Source: Lachnospiraceae bacterium (GTDB lineage: Bacteria > Bacillota > Clostridia > Lachnospirales > Lachnospiraceae). Taken from it: DNA of 55,460 bases. Shown here one piece after another: positions 25,131 to 33,214 of this stretch. The notes under the pieces are model-generated. The model was not told the origin of the DNA, made no database searches, and saw only the letters and a list, made by a program, of their open reading frames with translations. Each line of letters begins with the position of its first letter. Positions within the stretch are counted from its first letter, which is position 1. The stretch lies in NCBI GenBank assembly GCA_017634975.1, contig JAGBMJ010000123.1:1-55460 (forward strand), read 5' to 3'. The translations under genes were made by a program, and so were the position numbers.

Positions 25131-25988
25131 TCAGTCTGCCAGATATTCCTTCAATGCATCCTTCCAGTCTGCAAAGCGGTAATCCAGATTCAGACGGAAC
25201 ATATAATTGTCCAAAGCGGAATACGCCGGACGGTCTGCCGATGCCGGGAATCTTCTCTTGTACTCCTCCGAACTGATGTGTTCCACTTTGGTCGATACGC
25301 CCTTCAGGCGGAAGATCTCTTCCGTAAAATCCGCCCAGCTGCAGATCCCCTCACAGGTTCCATGATAGATGCCGTACTGGTCGGTCGGCAGCAGTACTTT
25401 GATCGCTCTCGCCAGTTCCAGTGCCGAGGTCGGATTGCCCACCTGATCATCGACCACACCGATCGTGTCGTTCTTCTCTGCCAGACTCAGCATGGTACGG
25501 ACAAAATTCTTACCCTCACCATACAGCCATGCCGTACGAACGATATACCAGCGTTTTGCGAACTGCTGCACAAAGTGTTCCCCTGCCAGTTTGGTTCTTC
25601 CGTAAGCACTCTTCGGTGCCGTTTCGTCAAACTCGATATACGGTCTGCTGCCGTCCCCCGGAAATACATAATCCGTAGAGATATGTACCAGCGGGATATC
25701 GTTCTCGTTCGCAGCGATCGCCAGATTGCGCGGTCCGATCGCATTGATACGGTAAGCCAGATCCGTATCCTTTTCACAGCCGTCGACATTTGTCGCCGCC
25801 GCACAGTTGATGATCGCATTGGGCACATTCTCCCGCACATACGCACGTACGGCGTTCAGATCCGTGATATCCAGATCCGGTACATCCGTTCCCAAAATCT
25901 GCGTATTAGTATCGTTCTCATATACCTGTTTAATAGCACGTCCCAGCTGCCCGTTGCAGCCGGTCACCATGATCTTGAATTCTGCCAT
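25131..25988 (-). CDS. rfbD: dTDP-4-dehydrorhamnose reductase
   Basis: The 285-residue enzyme has the NADPH motif VTGCNGQLGRAI, an AIINCAAATNVDGCE segment, HISTDYVFPGDG, the catalytic YGRTKLAGE and WLYGEGKNFV. It makes dTDP-L-rhamnose in the last step of the Rml pathway. RmlA, B and C are not visible here. It is the last gene of the ptsH-leuA-rfbD run, 6 bases after leuA. Why a rhamnose gene is joined to leucine synthesis is not clear; supply to the nearby glycan locus is a fair inference. Confidence 0.92.
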   Translation of the reverse strand: MAEFKIMVTGCNGQLGRAIKQVYENDTNTQILGTDVPDLDITDLNAVRAYVRENVPNAIINCAAATNVDGCEKDTDLAYRINAIGPRNLAIAANENDIPLVHISTDYVFPGDGSRPYIEFDETAPKSAYGRTKLAGEHFVQQFAKRWYIVRTAWLYGEGKNFVRTMLSLAEKNDTIGVVDDQVGNPTSALELARAIKVLLPTDQYGIYHGTCEGICSWADFTEEIFRLKGVSTKVEHISSEEYKRRFPASADRPAYSALDNYMFRLNLDYRFADWKDALKEYLAD

Positions 25989-25994
25989 AGCACT

Positions 25995-27680
25995 TTACTC
26001 TCCGCCCAGTTTCAAACGGTTCAATGCAGAAAATACCGCACGTACCGATGCTCTCGTAATATTGGAGCTCACGCCCACACCATAGGTCACACTTCCGCTC
26101 TCGGCATCCAGCATATGGATATAGGCTGCCGCCTGGGAATTGGAACCGCTCTGCAGAGCATGCTCTTCATAATCCAGGATCTTGATCCGGATACCAAAGG
26201 TCTCCATCAGACCACGCTGTACCGCATCCAGCGGACCGTTGCCCACGGCCTCAAATGTCTTCTCCACACCCTTGTCGGTATAGGTCAGATGTATCTTGGT
26301 ATCAAACTCGGATTCCGTCTCATCCGACAGATCATCGACCTTCAGCTTGCGGAAATGGATCGGCTCCTTCTTCTCCAGATATTCCTTGCGGAACTGCTCC
26401 ATAATGGTTTCCGGAGAAACTTCACCCTGTTTTTCGGAAATCTTCTGGATCACATCCGCAAATTCACGCTGCATACCTTTCGGCAGTTTAAAGCCGAAAT
26501 AGGTATCCATAACGAATGCCACACCGCCCTTACCGGACTGGGAATTGATACGTACGATCGGCTCGTACTCCCTGCCGATATCCGCCGGATCGATGGTAAG
26601 ATAAGGCACCTGCCAGATCTCGCTCTTTCGCTCCGCCATCGCATGCACACCCTTGTTGATGGCATCCTGATGAGAACCGGAAAACGCCGTAAATACCAGT
26701 TTGCCCGCATAGGGATGTCTCGGATGGATGGGGATCTTGCAGCAGCGCTCATAGATCTCGATCGCCTCATTTACATTATCCAATGCCAGCCCGCAGTCAA
26801 TGCCCTGCGAGAACATATTATAGGCAAGATTGACGATATCCACATTACCGGTACGCTCACCGTTGCCGAACAGTGTACCCTCGATACGGTCTGCCCCGGC
26901 CAAAAGTGCCAGTTCCGCAGTCGCCACACCGGTCCCCCGGTCGTTGTGCGGATGTACGCTGACAACCACGGCCTCGCGGTTGTGCAGATTCCTGCACATA
27001 TACTCGATACGGTCTGCGAAAACATTCGGAGTCGTCATCTCAACGGTAGACGGCAGATTGATGATCATCGGATGCTCTTTGGTCGGCTTCCACAGATCGA
27101 TCACCGCATTGCACACTTCCAGCGCATAATCCAGCTCCGTGCCGGTAAAGCTCTCCGGAGAGTACTCCAGTGTCACTTCGCCGTCATAATCCTTCAAGTG
27201 ATCCAATACCATCTGCGTACCCTTGAGGGCGATGGCCTTCACTTCTTCCTTATCTGCCTTGAAAACCACATCTCTCTGTAATGTAGAGGTAGAATTGTAG
27301 ATATGAACGATCGCGGACTTTGTCCCCTGAATGGATTCAAATGTACGGATGATCTGCTCCTCACGACACTGCGCCAGCACCTGCACCTTCACATCATCCG
27401 GGATCATCTTGCGATCCACCAGCTGCCTCAGAAAATCATATTCGATCTGACTGGATGCCGGAAAACCGATCTCGATCTCCTTAAAACCAAGCTTCACCAG
27501 GTAGTTGAAGAATTCGATCTTCTCGGTAACCACCATGGGATCGATCAGCGCCTGATTACCGTCACGCAGATCAACACTACACCAGACAGGTGCCTGCATG
27601 ATCTCACGATCCGGCCAGGTACGTTCCGGATATCTATCCACCGGCACCCGCTGATAACGCTTGTAATTCAACATTTTCAT
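25995..27680 (-). CDS. leuA: 2-isopropylmalate synthase, long form
   Basis: The 561-residue enzyme condenses acetyl-CoA with 2-oxoisovalerate in the first leucine-specific step. The N-terminal TIM barrel has VDLRDGNQALIDPM (metal and substrate), HPHNDRGTGVAT and GNGERTGNVD; the C-terminal third (VGNGPLDAVQRGLM and IHMLDAESGSVTYGVG) is the allosteric leucine-binding domain. The N-terminus RYQRVPVDRYPERTWPD is that of the yeast/actinobacterial long type (TIGR00970 type) rather than the short proteobacterial form. AGGAGG precedes the ATG, 6 bases after ptsH. Confidence 0.95.
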   Translation of the reverse strand: MKMLNYKRYQRVPVDRYPERTWPDREIMQAPVWCSVDLRDGNQALIDPMVVTEKIEFFNYLVKLGFKEIEIGFPASSQIEYDFLRQLVDRKMIPDDVKVQVLAQCREEQIIRTFESIQGTKSAIVHIYNSTSTLQRDVVFKADKEEVKAIALKGTQMVLDHLKDYDGEVTLEYSPESFTGTELDYALEVCNAVIDLWKPTKEHPMIINLPSTVEMTTPNVFADRIEYMCRNLHNREAVVVSVHPHNDRGTGVATAELALLAGADRIEGTLFGNGERTGNVDIVNLAYNMFSQGIDCGLALDNVNEAIEIYERCCKIPIHPRHPYAGKLVFTAFSGSHQDAINKGVHAMAERKSEIWQVPYLTIDPADIGREYEPIVRINSQSGKGGVAFVMDTYFGFKLPKGMQREFADVIQKISEKQGEVSPETIMEQFRKEYLEKKEPIHFRKLKVDDLSDETESEFDTKIHLTYTDKGVEKTFEAVGNGPLDAVQRGLMETFGIRIKILDYEEHALQSGSNSQAAAYIHMLDAESGSVTYGVGVSSNITRASVRAVFSALNRLKLGGE

Positions 27681-27686
27681 AACCTC

Positions 27687-27950
27687 CTATTCGCCCAGGC
27701 CACTCTCGACTGCCGCAACGAGGCTTTCCAATGCTTCTTCTTCGTCTTCGCCTTCGCAGATGAGCTCGATCTCATCCCCGCTCTTGACGCAGGCGCCCAA
27801 CACACTCAGAACGCTCTTGGCATTCGCAGTATTTTCCCGGAATGTAAATGTTATCATCGACCGGAACTTCATCGCTTCCTTGCACAGATTGCCTGCGGGA
27901 CGCAGATGCAGTCCTGTCGGATTCTTAATTGTAACCTTTTGACTTACCAT
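27687..27950 (-). CDS. HPr family phosphocarrier protein
   Basis: An 87-residue HPr. The active-site region NPTGLHLRPAG puts the PEP-phosphorylated histidine at residue 15, and NAKSVLSVL puts serine at residue 46, the HPr-kinase site used in carbon repression. Both key residues are present. It may be the main HPr or a Crh-like relative; the active histidine points to a phosphotransfer-competent HPr. It leads an operon with leuA and rfbD from its own promoter. Confidence 0.92.
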   Translation of the reverse strand: MVSQKVTIKNPTGLHLRPAGNLCKEAMKFRSMITFTFRENTANAKSVLSVLGACVKSGDEIELICEGEDEEEALESLVAAVESGLGE

Positions 27951-28043
27951 ATATCACCCTCCAATTTTTCCCCGGTAACACTATATCTCTAAAGACTGCC
28001 CTTCTCTAACAGCCTCAAAGAATACACACATAAAACACATAGA

Positions 28044-28072
28044 ATTATACCACTGCCGGATGTTTTATACAA
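28044..28072 (-). promoter_or_regulatory. Extended -10 sigma-A promoter of the HPr-leuA-rfbD operon
   Basis: On the minus strand TTGTAT (28067-28072) and TATAAT (28044-28049) are 17 bases apart with a TGG extension before the -10. The leader to the HPr ATG is about 85 bases. No terminator is seen between the cdaR stop and this promoter, so some read-through from cdaR is possible. Confidence 0.65.
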
Positions 28073-28079
28073 GATGTTG

Positions 28080-29411
28080 TTACTCTTCGTCCGGCTGCTC
28101 TTCCTCCGGAGCCGTGATGCGTACATCCGCATAGTACTTCTCCGTCGTGGTCAGTCCCTCCGGCAGATCCATCTGTACTTCCATCCGGAATACGCCGGGC
28201 GGCAATTCGGAAACGCCCGACTTCTCCATAAACGCCGCCACATCAATGGTACCATACAATTCCCGTGGCACGACATTGGTATAACTGTCCGCAATTCCGC
28301 GTACCCGGATCTCCAGATTGGCTTTTCCGGGATCCGCCTCCGTTCCGTTGGTCTCCAGCAGCACTTCGCCCTTGTAATCCTCGGGAACATTTTCCAGACG
28401 CAGGTTTCCGATCGGTATCGCAAAGGTACGCTCGATCAGTTCCTCGATATCCACCTTTACGTTGATCCTGCCGTCAAACTCCTCATCGCCGATATTGATC
28501 AAGCGTACACCGTCCGGCAGGTAATCTTTCAGGTTCAGCGTTGCATTCAGGCTCTCATTCCTGCCGGATATATCCAGCAGAGACTCCGGCACCACAATGC
28601 GCTCCACCTTATCCAGCGCCGCCTGTCTTCCTGCGATATACACTGCGGTACGGTCTGCTACCGGCTCACCGATCACCGTATAGCCCGCGGCCGGCTCTCC
28701 CGTATAGTTATATACGATATCCACCGCCTTGCACGCCAGGATCTCCACCTTCACATCCACCGTACTGACATTGGTCGTCAGATTGGGATGCGTTACCGTC
28801 TTGCCGTTCTCATCATACAGCCGGATGTCCGCACTGGTCGACAGATCCGAGGTACGTCCGGTCACGCCTACACTGCATTCCGCCTTTGCCACACGCCGTA
28901 CCACGGATTCCGGTCCGGATACCCGTACCAGGTTCTTGTTCTGGGATACATCTCCCATCACATAACCATCCCCGGGAGTACCGTTCACCACCACATTGAT
29001 GGTATACGGCATTTCTTTTATGTCTTCCACATTCAGCTCCACCACACTTCTGCTCTGGCGGATATTGTCCAGCTGGTCATTGCTCTTGTTGGAATACACC
29101 TGGATCGCCACCGTGTTCATAATGGTGATATCTTCCAGATCTGCTCTGGCGTGGATATTCTCATAGCTCAGGGTTTCCAATACCGAACGCTTCCCGAAGA
29201 TGACTACATCCACGGAATCCGTACCATTCAAAACTTCATATACCTTCCCCTTGCTCTTCAGCAGATCCTCATTCACAAATTCCACGGGGATACCGCTGTA
29301 TCGTATGGATACGATCGGATCCGCATAATTGATCACGATCAGCCAGACGATACACGCCACCAGGATTGCAAGGAGCTTCAGGCCAAGGTTATTTGTCAGC
29401 TTTTTTACCAT
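28080..29411 (-). CDS. cdaR: YbbR-domain regulator of CdaA (CdaR)
   Basis: The protein has 443 residues. A single N-terminal membrane helix (NLGLKLLAILVACIVWLIVI) anchors it, followed by extracytoplasmic YbbR repeats (for example GIPVEFVN, LADLEDITIMNTVAIQVY, VSGPESVVRRVAKAECSV and VLLETNG). CdaR binds and tunes the cyclase CdaA in Firmicutes. The ATG at 29411 is chosen because GGGAGAG stands six bases upstream; an upstream GTG at 29441 would overlap cdaA further. The 23-base overlap with cdaA indicates translational coupling. The tail is unusually acidic (EEEQPDEE). Confidence 0.9.
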   Translation of the reverse strand: MVKKLTNNLGLKLLAILVACIVWLIVINYADPIVSIRYSGIPVEFVNEDLLKSKGKVYEVLNGTDSVDVVIFGKRSVLETLSYENIHARADLEDITIMNTVAIQVYSNKSNDQLDNIRQSRSVVELNVEDIKEMPYTINVVVNGTPGDGYVMGDVSQNKNLVRVSGPESVVRRVAKAECSVGVTGRTSDLSTSADIRLYDENGKTVTHPNLTTNVSTVDVKVEILACKAVDIVYNYTGEPAAGYTVIGEPVADRTAVYIAGRQAALDKVERIVVPESLLDISGRNESLNATLNLKDYLPDGVRLINIGDEEFDGRINVKVDIEELIERTFAIPIGNLRLENVPEDYKGEVLLETNGTEADPGKANLEIRVRGIADSYTNVVPRELYGTIDVAAFMEKSGVSELPPGVFRMEVQMDLPEGLTTTEKYYADVRITAPEEEQPDEE

Positions 29412-30294
29412 TCCGCTCTCCCTTTTCGGCCTTATCGCCACGCGTCCTGTCCAGCCAGCCGCGTTTGTTTTCCTCCTGCGGCTTATCCTGGATCATTTCC
29501 AGTTTTTCACGCAGACCTTCCTGACTGAGACCGCTGAACAGCTCTCCGCCATAGGCCACACTTACCTTTCCGTTCTCTTCCGATACGATCACGGTCAGCG
29601 AATCCGTTGCCTCGGAAATACCTACACCCGCACGGTGCCTGGTACCCAAAGCTTTGCTCAGGTTCCGGTTGTCCGACAGCGGAAGATAGCAGGTTGCCGA
29701 TACGATCCGATCCCCGCGGAAGATCACCGCCCCGTCATGCAGCGGTGTGTTATGTTCAAAAATATTGATCAGCAACTGGCTTGAGACCACCGCATCCACC
29801 AGAATCCCCGTCTTTTCGTATTCCGCCAGTGTCTCATTCCGTTCAAATACCATCAACGCGCCGGTCTTTACACGCCCCATGGCAAAAGAAGCCTTTACGA
29901 TCTCGTCGATCGTGTGATCCGAATAACGACCTTTCTGCTTATTGGCATCCGAACTCAAGAAGGAAAAGAAGATATTTTTCTGCCCCAGCTGTTCCAACGC
30001 TCGCCGGAGTTCCGGCTGCAATACCACGACCATGACCATAAGGAGTACGGAAAAGCTCTTTTCTGCGATCCACAGGATCGTGGACATATTGAATATCGCT
30101 GCAAGCAGCAAAAAACCAAGGATCACGATCAGACCCTTGAGTAACGACCACGCTTTTGTCTTGCGTATCCATACCATGATATGGTACACGACAAAGGAAA
30201 TGATCGCGATCTCCACCACATCCGTCAGCTGGATCGTCGGGATGTGAATGTTCGCAATATTCTCCTGTATAAAAGAATACACCCGGTCAAACAT
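29389..30294 (-). CDS. cdaA: Diadenylate cyclase CdaA
   Basis: The 301-residue enzyme makes c-di-AMP from two ATP. Three N-terminal helices (about residues 25-85) anchor it. The DAC domain keeps both catalytic motifs: the DGA in NTPLHDGAVIFRG (near residue 186) and the RHR in LGTRHRAGVGIS (near 218). The domain ends at ELFSGLSQEG. The last 40 residues are charged. It is coupled to cdaR and preceded by a membrane protein that seems to belong to this operon; glmM, often third in Bacillus, is absent here. Confidence 0.95.
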   Translation of the reverse strand: MFDRVYSFIQENIANIHIPTIQLTDVVEIAIISFVVYHIMVWIRKTKAWSLLKGLIVILGFLLLAAIFNMSTILWIAEKSFSVLLMVMVVVLQPELRRALEQLGQKNIFFSFLSSDANKQKGRYSDHTIDEIVKASFAMGRVKTGALMVFERNETLAEYEKTGILVDAVVSSQLLINIFEHNTPLHDGAVIFRGDRIVSATCYLPLSDNRNLSKALGTRHRAGVGISEATDSLTVIVSEENGKVSVAYGGELFSGLSQEGLREKLEMIQDKPQEENKRGWLDRTRGDKAEKGERNGKKADK

Positions 30295-30303
30295 ATAGCA
30301 GCA

Positions 30304-31536
30304 TTATTCCGTTTCGTTACCGTTATTTTTGTTCCGTTCCGCTCTTGCTTTGGCTGCCGCAGCCTTTTCGATCTCCGAGAGCCGCTCCCTGCGATCCGCT
30401 CGCACCTCATCCGGCACGACGATACGCTTGGTACTGTTACGATTGCGCGATGCACTGCTCACGCCGCCGCGGGCTCCCTCCCGCTCCCTGGTCGCGGCGG
30501 TGCGGCGTACGCGATATTCCTGCACATCCCGGTTCTCCTTCGATCCGCCCGATGCCGCCTTCCGGCTTCCTTCTCCGGAAGCGCTCTTATCCGCTGACGC
30601 CCGTTCCTGTCCCTTGATCTTTTTCACCTTACGTTCTGCCAGAGATACCGTATTCTTCGGGATCGCCTTTACATAGTAATAATATTCATCATCCTCAAAC
30701 TGCACTTTTTCCGTTCGCGTATAGTCCACATTGAAAACAAAGAACTGTAATATCAAGCCTACAGCCAATGCCACAAGACTGCCGATGATCAGTGCCGGGA
30801 TCTTGATGTAGGTCGCATATTTCAGATCACCGACCAGGATCACTACGATGTCCACCAGCATACCCGTGATCATCGCTATGGTCCAGCAATGATCCACCGG
30901 AAGTCTGCGGATCAGGTAGACCACCAGGATCGTGATCGCAAAAGCCGCTACCAATACCATCATCTCGCGGTTCTTCATCAAAGCATCGATCAGCATACGG
31001 AATTTTTCCAGTGCAAAGATCGGATCATTCTCCAGCGTTTCCAAAGCGGAGCGGTTCGCAGATATATAATGCAGCAGGTAATAGGTCACCACACCGCAGC
31101 CTGTGGAGATCATCGAAGTCGGCGCCCCTACCAGTCCGGCGCAGAGCGGCACCACATAGGGAATCTTCAGGATAAAGCACAGCGGCGTGATCACCAGCAG
31201 GATCGTATCCTTTGCCGCAAAGCGAAAATACAAAAGAAACATCAGCATGAAGAGGACTCCCGCTGCCACTACTGTTTCCAGTGAAACCGCATACAGATGC
31301 AACAGGATCACCAGTGTGCTGACCACCACCACAAAATTGATGGGAAAGAACGAACAGAACAACGCGATCACAAGCACGATCGCCGGATTACTGAGTGCCG
31401 ACGAATATCCGATGCTTTTGTTGATCATTGTCAACGCCAGAAATGCCAGCAGAAACTTCAATACCGGCCTGCAAAAGCCCTCATATCTGCTGTAAAAACT
31501 CTTGATCCGTTCACGTACCATTAATAACTGTGCCAT
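30304..31536 (-). CDS. Polytopic membrane protein linked to cdaA, function unknown
   Basis: The product has 410 residues with about nine or ten membrane helices through residue 275, including VVVVSTLVILLHLYAVSLET, a GVVTYYLLHYISANRSALETL loop and YATYIKIPALIIGSLVALAVGL. Next comes a conserved tyrosine-rich strip, EDDEYYYYVKAIPK, then a disordered basic and serine-rich cytoplasmic tail of about 100 residues rich in R, K, S and A. I do not recognise a named family. Its last gene-to-gene gap to cdaA is 9 bases, so it is in the same transcript. A role in regulating or sensing c-di-AMP-dependent processes is inference from position only. Confidence 0.65.
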   Translation of the reverse strand: MAQLLMVRERIKSFYSRYEGFCRPVLKFLLAFLALTMINKSIGYSSALSNPAIVLVIALFCSFFPINFVVVVSTLVILLHLYAVSLETVVAAGVLFMLMFLLYFRFAAKDTILLVITPLCFILKIPYVVPLCAGLVGAPTSMISTGCGVVTYYLLHYISANRSALETLENDPIFALEKFRMLIDALMKNREMMVLVAAFAITILVVYLIRRLPVDHCWTIAMITGMLVDIVVILVGDLKYATYIKIPALIIGSLVALAVGLILQFFVFNVDYTRTEKVQFEDDEYYYYVKAIPKNTVSLAERKVKKIKGQERASADKSASGEGSRKAASGGSKENRDVQEYRVRRTAATREREGARGGVSSASRNRNSTKRIVVPDEVRADRRERLSEIEKAAAAKARAERNKNNGNETE

Positions 31537-31573
31537 AACAATCCACTACTCTTCCGTATTTTTTTCCGCGCTC

Positions 31574-31999
31574 TTAATTCTCAAAGCTGTTCTGGCGGTC
31601 AGCCTGTGCTGCCTCCTTCTTGTACATCGCTTTCAGCCTGCGCAGATTATTGTAATATATCTGCAGATTCCGTCTGGCTCTGCTGTATCGTACCACATAG
31701 ACAATATAAGTGATCAGGGCATAAACGCCGATCCCGATCAGATAACGTGTCAGCAGCATCTTTCCGAACGCCAGCCAGTCGATCTCATACAGATTTGCCA
31801 TAAACGTCTCGAACTCATAGACCAGATATACACCTAAGATCAATCCGAACGCTATGGTACCATATATGATCGATTTAATGATCTCTTTGGCAATATAATC
31901 ACTACGGAAATAAGTGCCTATGGCCATGCTCCGCTTTCCTTCTCCCACTTCGAAAGCGGCCATACGCGTCATCAGTTTTACTCTTGCTTCATTCAGCAT
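31574..31999 (-). CDS. Small membrane protein of unknown function
   Basis: This 141-residue protein begins with a soluble N-terminus of about 40 residues (MLNEARVKLMTRMAAFEVG), then two membrane helices (IIYGTIAFGLILGVYLVYEF and MLLTRYLIGIGVYALITYIVYV) and a basic coiled C-terminus (RARRNLQIYYNNLRRLKAMYKKE). It lies between a YvyF-like gene and the cdaA-linked membrane protein on the same strand. I see no named domain. It may function with either neighbour. Confidence 0.65.
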   Translation of the reverse strand: MLNEARVKLMTRMAAFEVGEGKRSMAIGTYFRSDYIAKEIIKSIIYGTIAFGLILGVYLVYEFETFMANLYEIDWLAFGKMLLTRYLIGIGVYALITYIVYVVRYSRARRNLQIYYNNLRRLKAMYKKEAAQADRQNSFEN

Positions 32000-32026
32000 A
32001 ACCTGCCTGTATTGCTCCCAACTGTT

Positions 32027-32446
32027 TTATTCCCGGAACGTATGCATCTTATTACCCGATCCCGGTCTTTTATTCCCGCCGTCCCCCGAAGGATCACTGC
32101 CGCCCTGCGGCCTGCCTGCCGAACTGAAGCTGTTCGCCTGATTCTTCTTGCAGTTTCCGCAGTAGCGTCCCGTGAAGATCGGTGCCCCGCAGGTCTCGCA
32201 AAAGAGCTTGATCGGTGAATCCGCCGCAAACACCAGCCGCTCCTCACGGACCCACTGCTCGATCTGCCTCGGTTCCACTCCGCAGCTTTCCGCAATCTCA
32301 TTGATCTTGGCTGTTTTGTTCTGGCGGACAAATTCCTTTACTTCCTCAAACTTCTTTTCTGCCGCTTCTCTGCAGGCCGGACAGACCGACGGGCCTGTCA
32401 CATAATTAAACATCTTCCCGCATTTTCTGCAATTACGTACGTTCAT
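32027..32446 (-). CDS. YvyF-like zinc-ribbon flagellar-operon protein
   Basis: The 139-residue protein has an N-terminal CRKCGKMFNY, then CPAC, a helix-turn-helix-like middle (SCGVEPRQIEQWVREERLVF) and a second zinc pair in CETCGAPIFTGRYCGNCKK. This is the layout of YvyF (TIGR03826), a small protein next to comFC and flgM in Bacillus. It may have a role in coupling flagellar gene expression to the cell state, but its function is not established. Here it also follows comFC, which supports the assignment. GGGAGAAGG precedes the ATG. Confidence 0.8.
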   Translation of the reverse strand: MNVRNCRKCGKMFNYVTGPSVCPACREAAEKKFEEVKEFVRQNKTAKINEIAESCGVEPRQIEQWVREERLVFAADSPIKLFCETCGAPIFTGRYCGNCKKNQANSFSSAGRPQGGSDPSGDGGNKRPGSGNKMHTFRE

Positions 32447-32476
32447 ACCTTCTCCCTTCCCCCGGTCCGAAACCCT

Positions 32477-33214
32477 TTACGTTCCCGAACCAATGGACAT
32501 TGCTGCATAATAAATCTGTTTCACGCCGTATGCACGTAACCCCCGCGCAATCTCATCGATCGTAGTACCGGTTGTATAGATATCGTCGATGAGCATTACT
32601 ACTTCTGATTTTACAACATCTTGTGAGATAAGAAAAGCATTTTTTATATTCCCTCGCCTTTCCCCGGCATTCAACTCTTTCATCGGCCTGGTTTTCCGTA
32701 TCCTGCGCACCAGATCCGTCCGGACGGGGATACCACAATATCTGCCGATCACCTCCGCGAGCGCTGCCGCCTGATTATACCCCCGGATGCGCTCCTTTCC
32801 CGCATATAGCGGCACCGGGATCAGCACCTGCGGCTTTTGCTTCACGGCATACCGGAAAAAGTCCTTTTGCAACGCATATGCCATCTCCCTGCCGAAAAAA
32901 GCCGCATATTCCTTTCGCCCTGCGTATTTGAAACGGTAGACCGACAGACGTACCGAACCGTACTCATACAAAGCAAAGCCCCGGTCATAGAAATGTCTGC
33001 GTTCCTTACAGTTCCGGCAATATTCCTCCGTCTCCTCCGAAAGCGGTCCGCCGCATTTGAGGCACCTGGGCTCCCGGATATACCGGAGTTTCCCGCGGCA
33101 ATCCATACAGATCCCCCGGCGCCGGTCCTCTCCGCCGAGAACCGCGTCGCAGACCGCGCATCTGGGAGGATACAGCAGTTCCCTCAGAGCTTCCCGTATC
33201 TCCTTTAGTTTCAT
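32477..33214 (-). CDS. comFC: ComFC-like amidophosphoribosyltransferase-fold protein
   Basis: This 245-residue protein starts with a zinc-binding region (CAVC, CMDC, CLKCGG, CRNC) in the first 70 residues and ends with a phosphoribosyltransferase signature, EVVMLIDDIYTTGTT. The family (ComF/GntX) takes part in DNA uptake and natural transformation in Bacillus. The ATG at 33214 overlaps the recD2 stop as ATGA; the longer frame to 33334 lies inside recD2 and is rejected. ComFA is not in the window. Whether the cell is competent cannot be judged. Confidence 0.88.
   Translation of the reverse strand: MKLKEIREALRELLYPPRCAVCDAVLGGEDRRRGICMDCRGKLRYIREPRCLKCGGPLSEETEEYCRNCKERRHFYDRGFALYEYGSVRLSVYRFKYAGRKEYAAFFGREMAYALQKDFFRYAVKQKPQVLIPVPLYAGKERIRGYNQAAALAEVIGRYCGIPVRTDLVRRIRKTRPMKELNAGERRGNIKNAFLISQDVVKSEVVMLIDDIYTTGTTIDEIARGLRAYGVKQIYYAAMSIGSGT

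Noticed and set aside
25056-27281. 741-codon plus-strand frame opposite rfbD and leuA
   Set aside because: Antisense shadow; both minus-strand enzymes have intact motifs.
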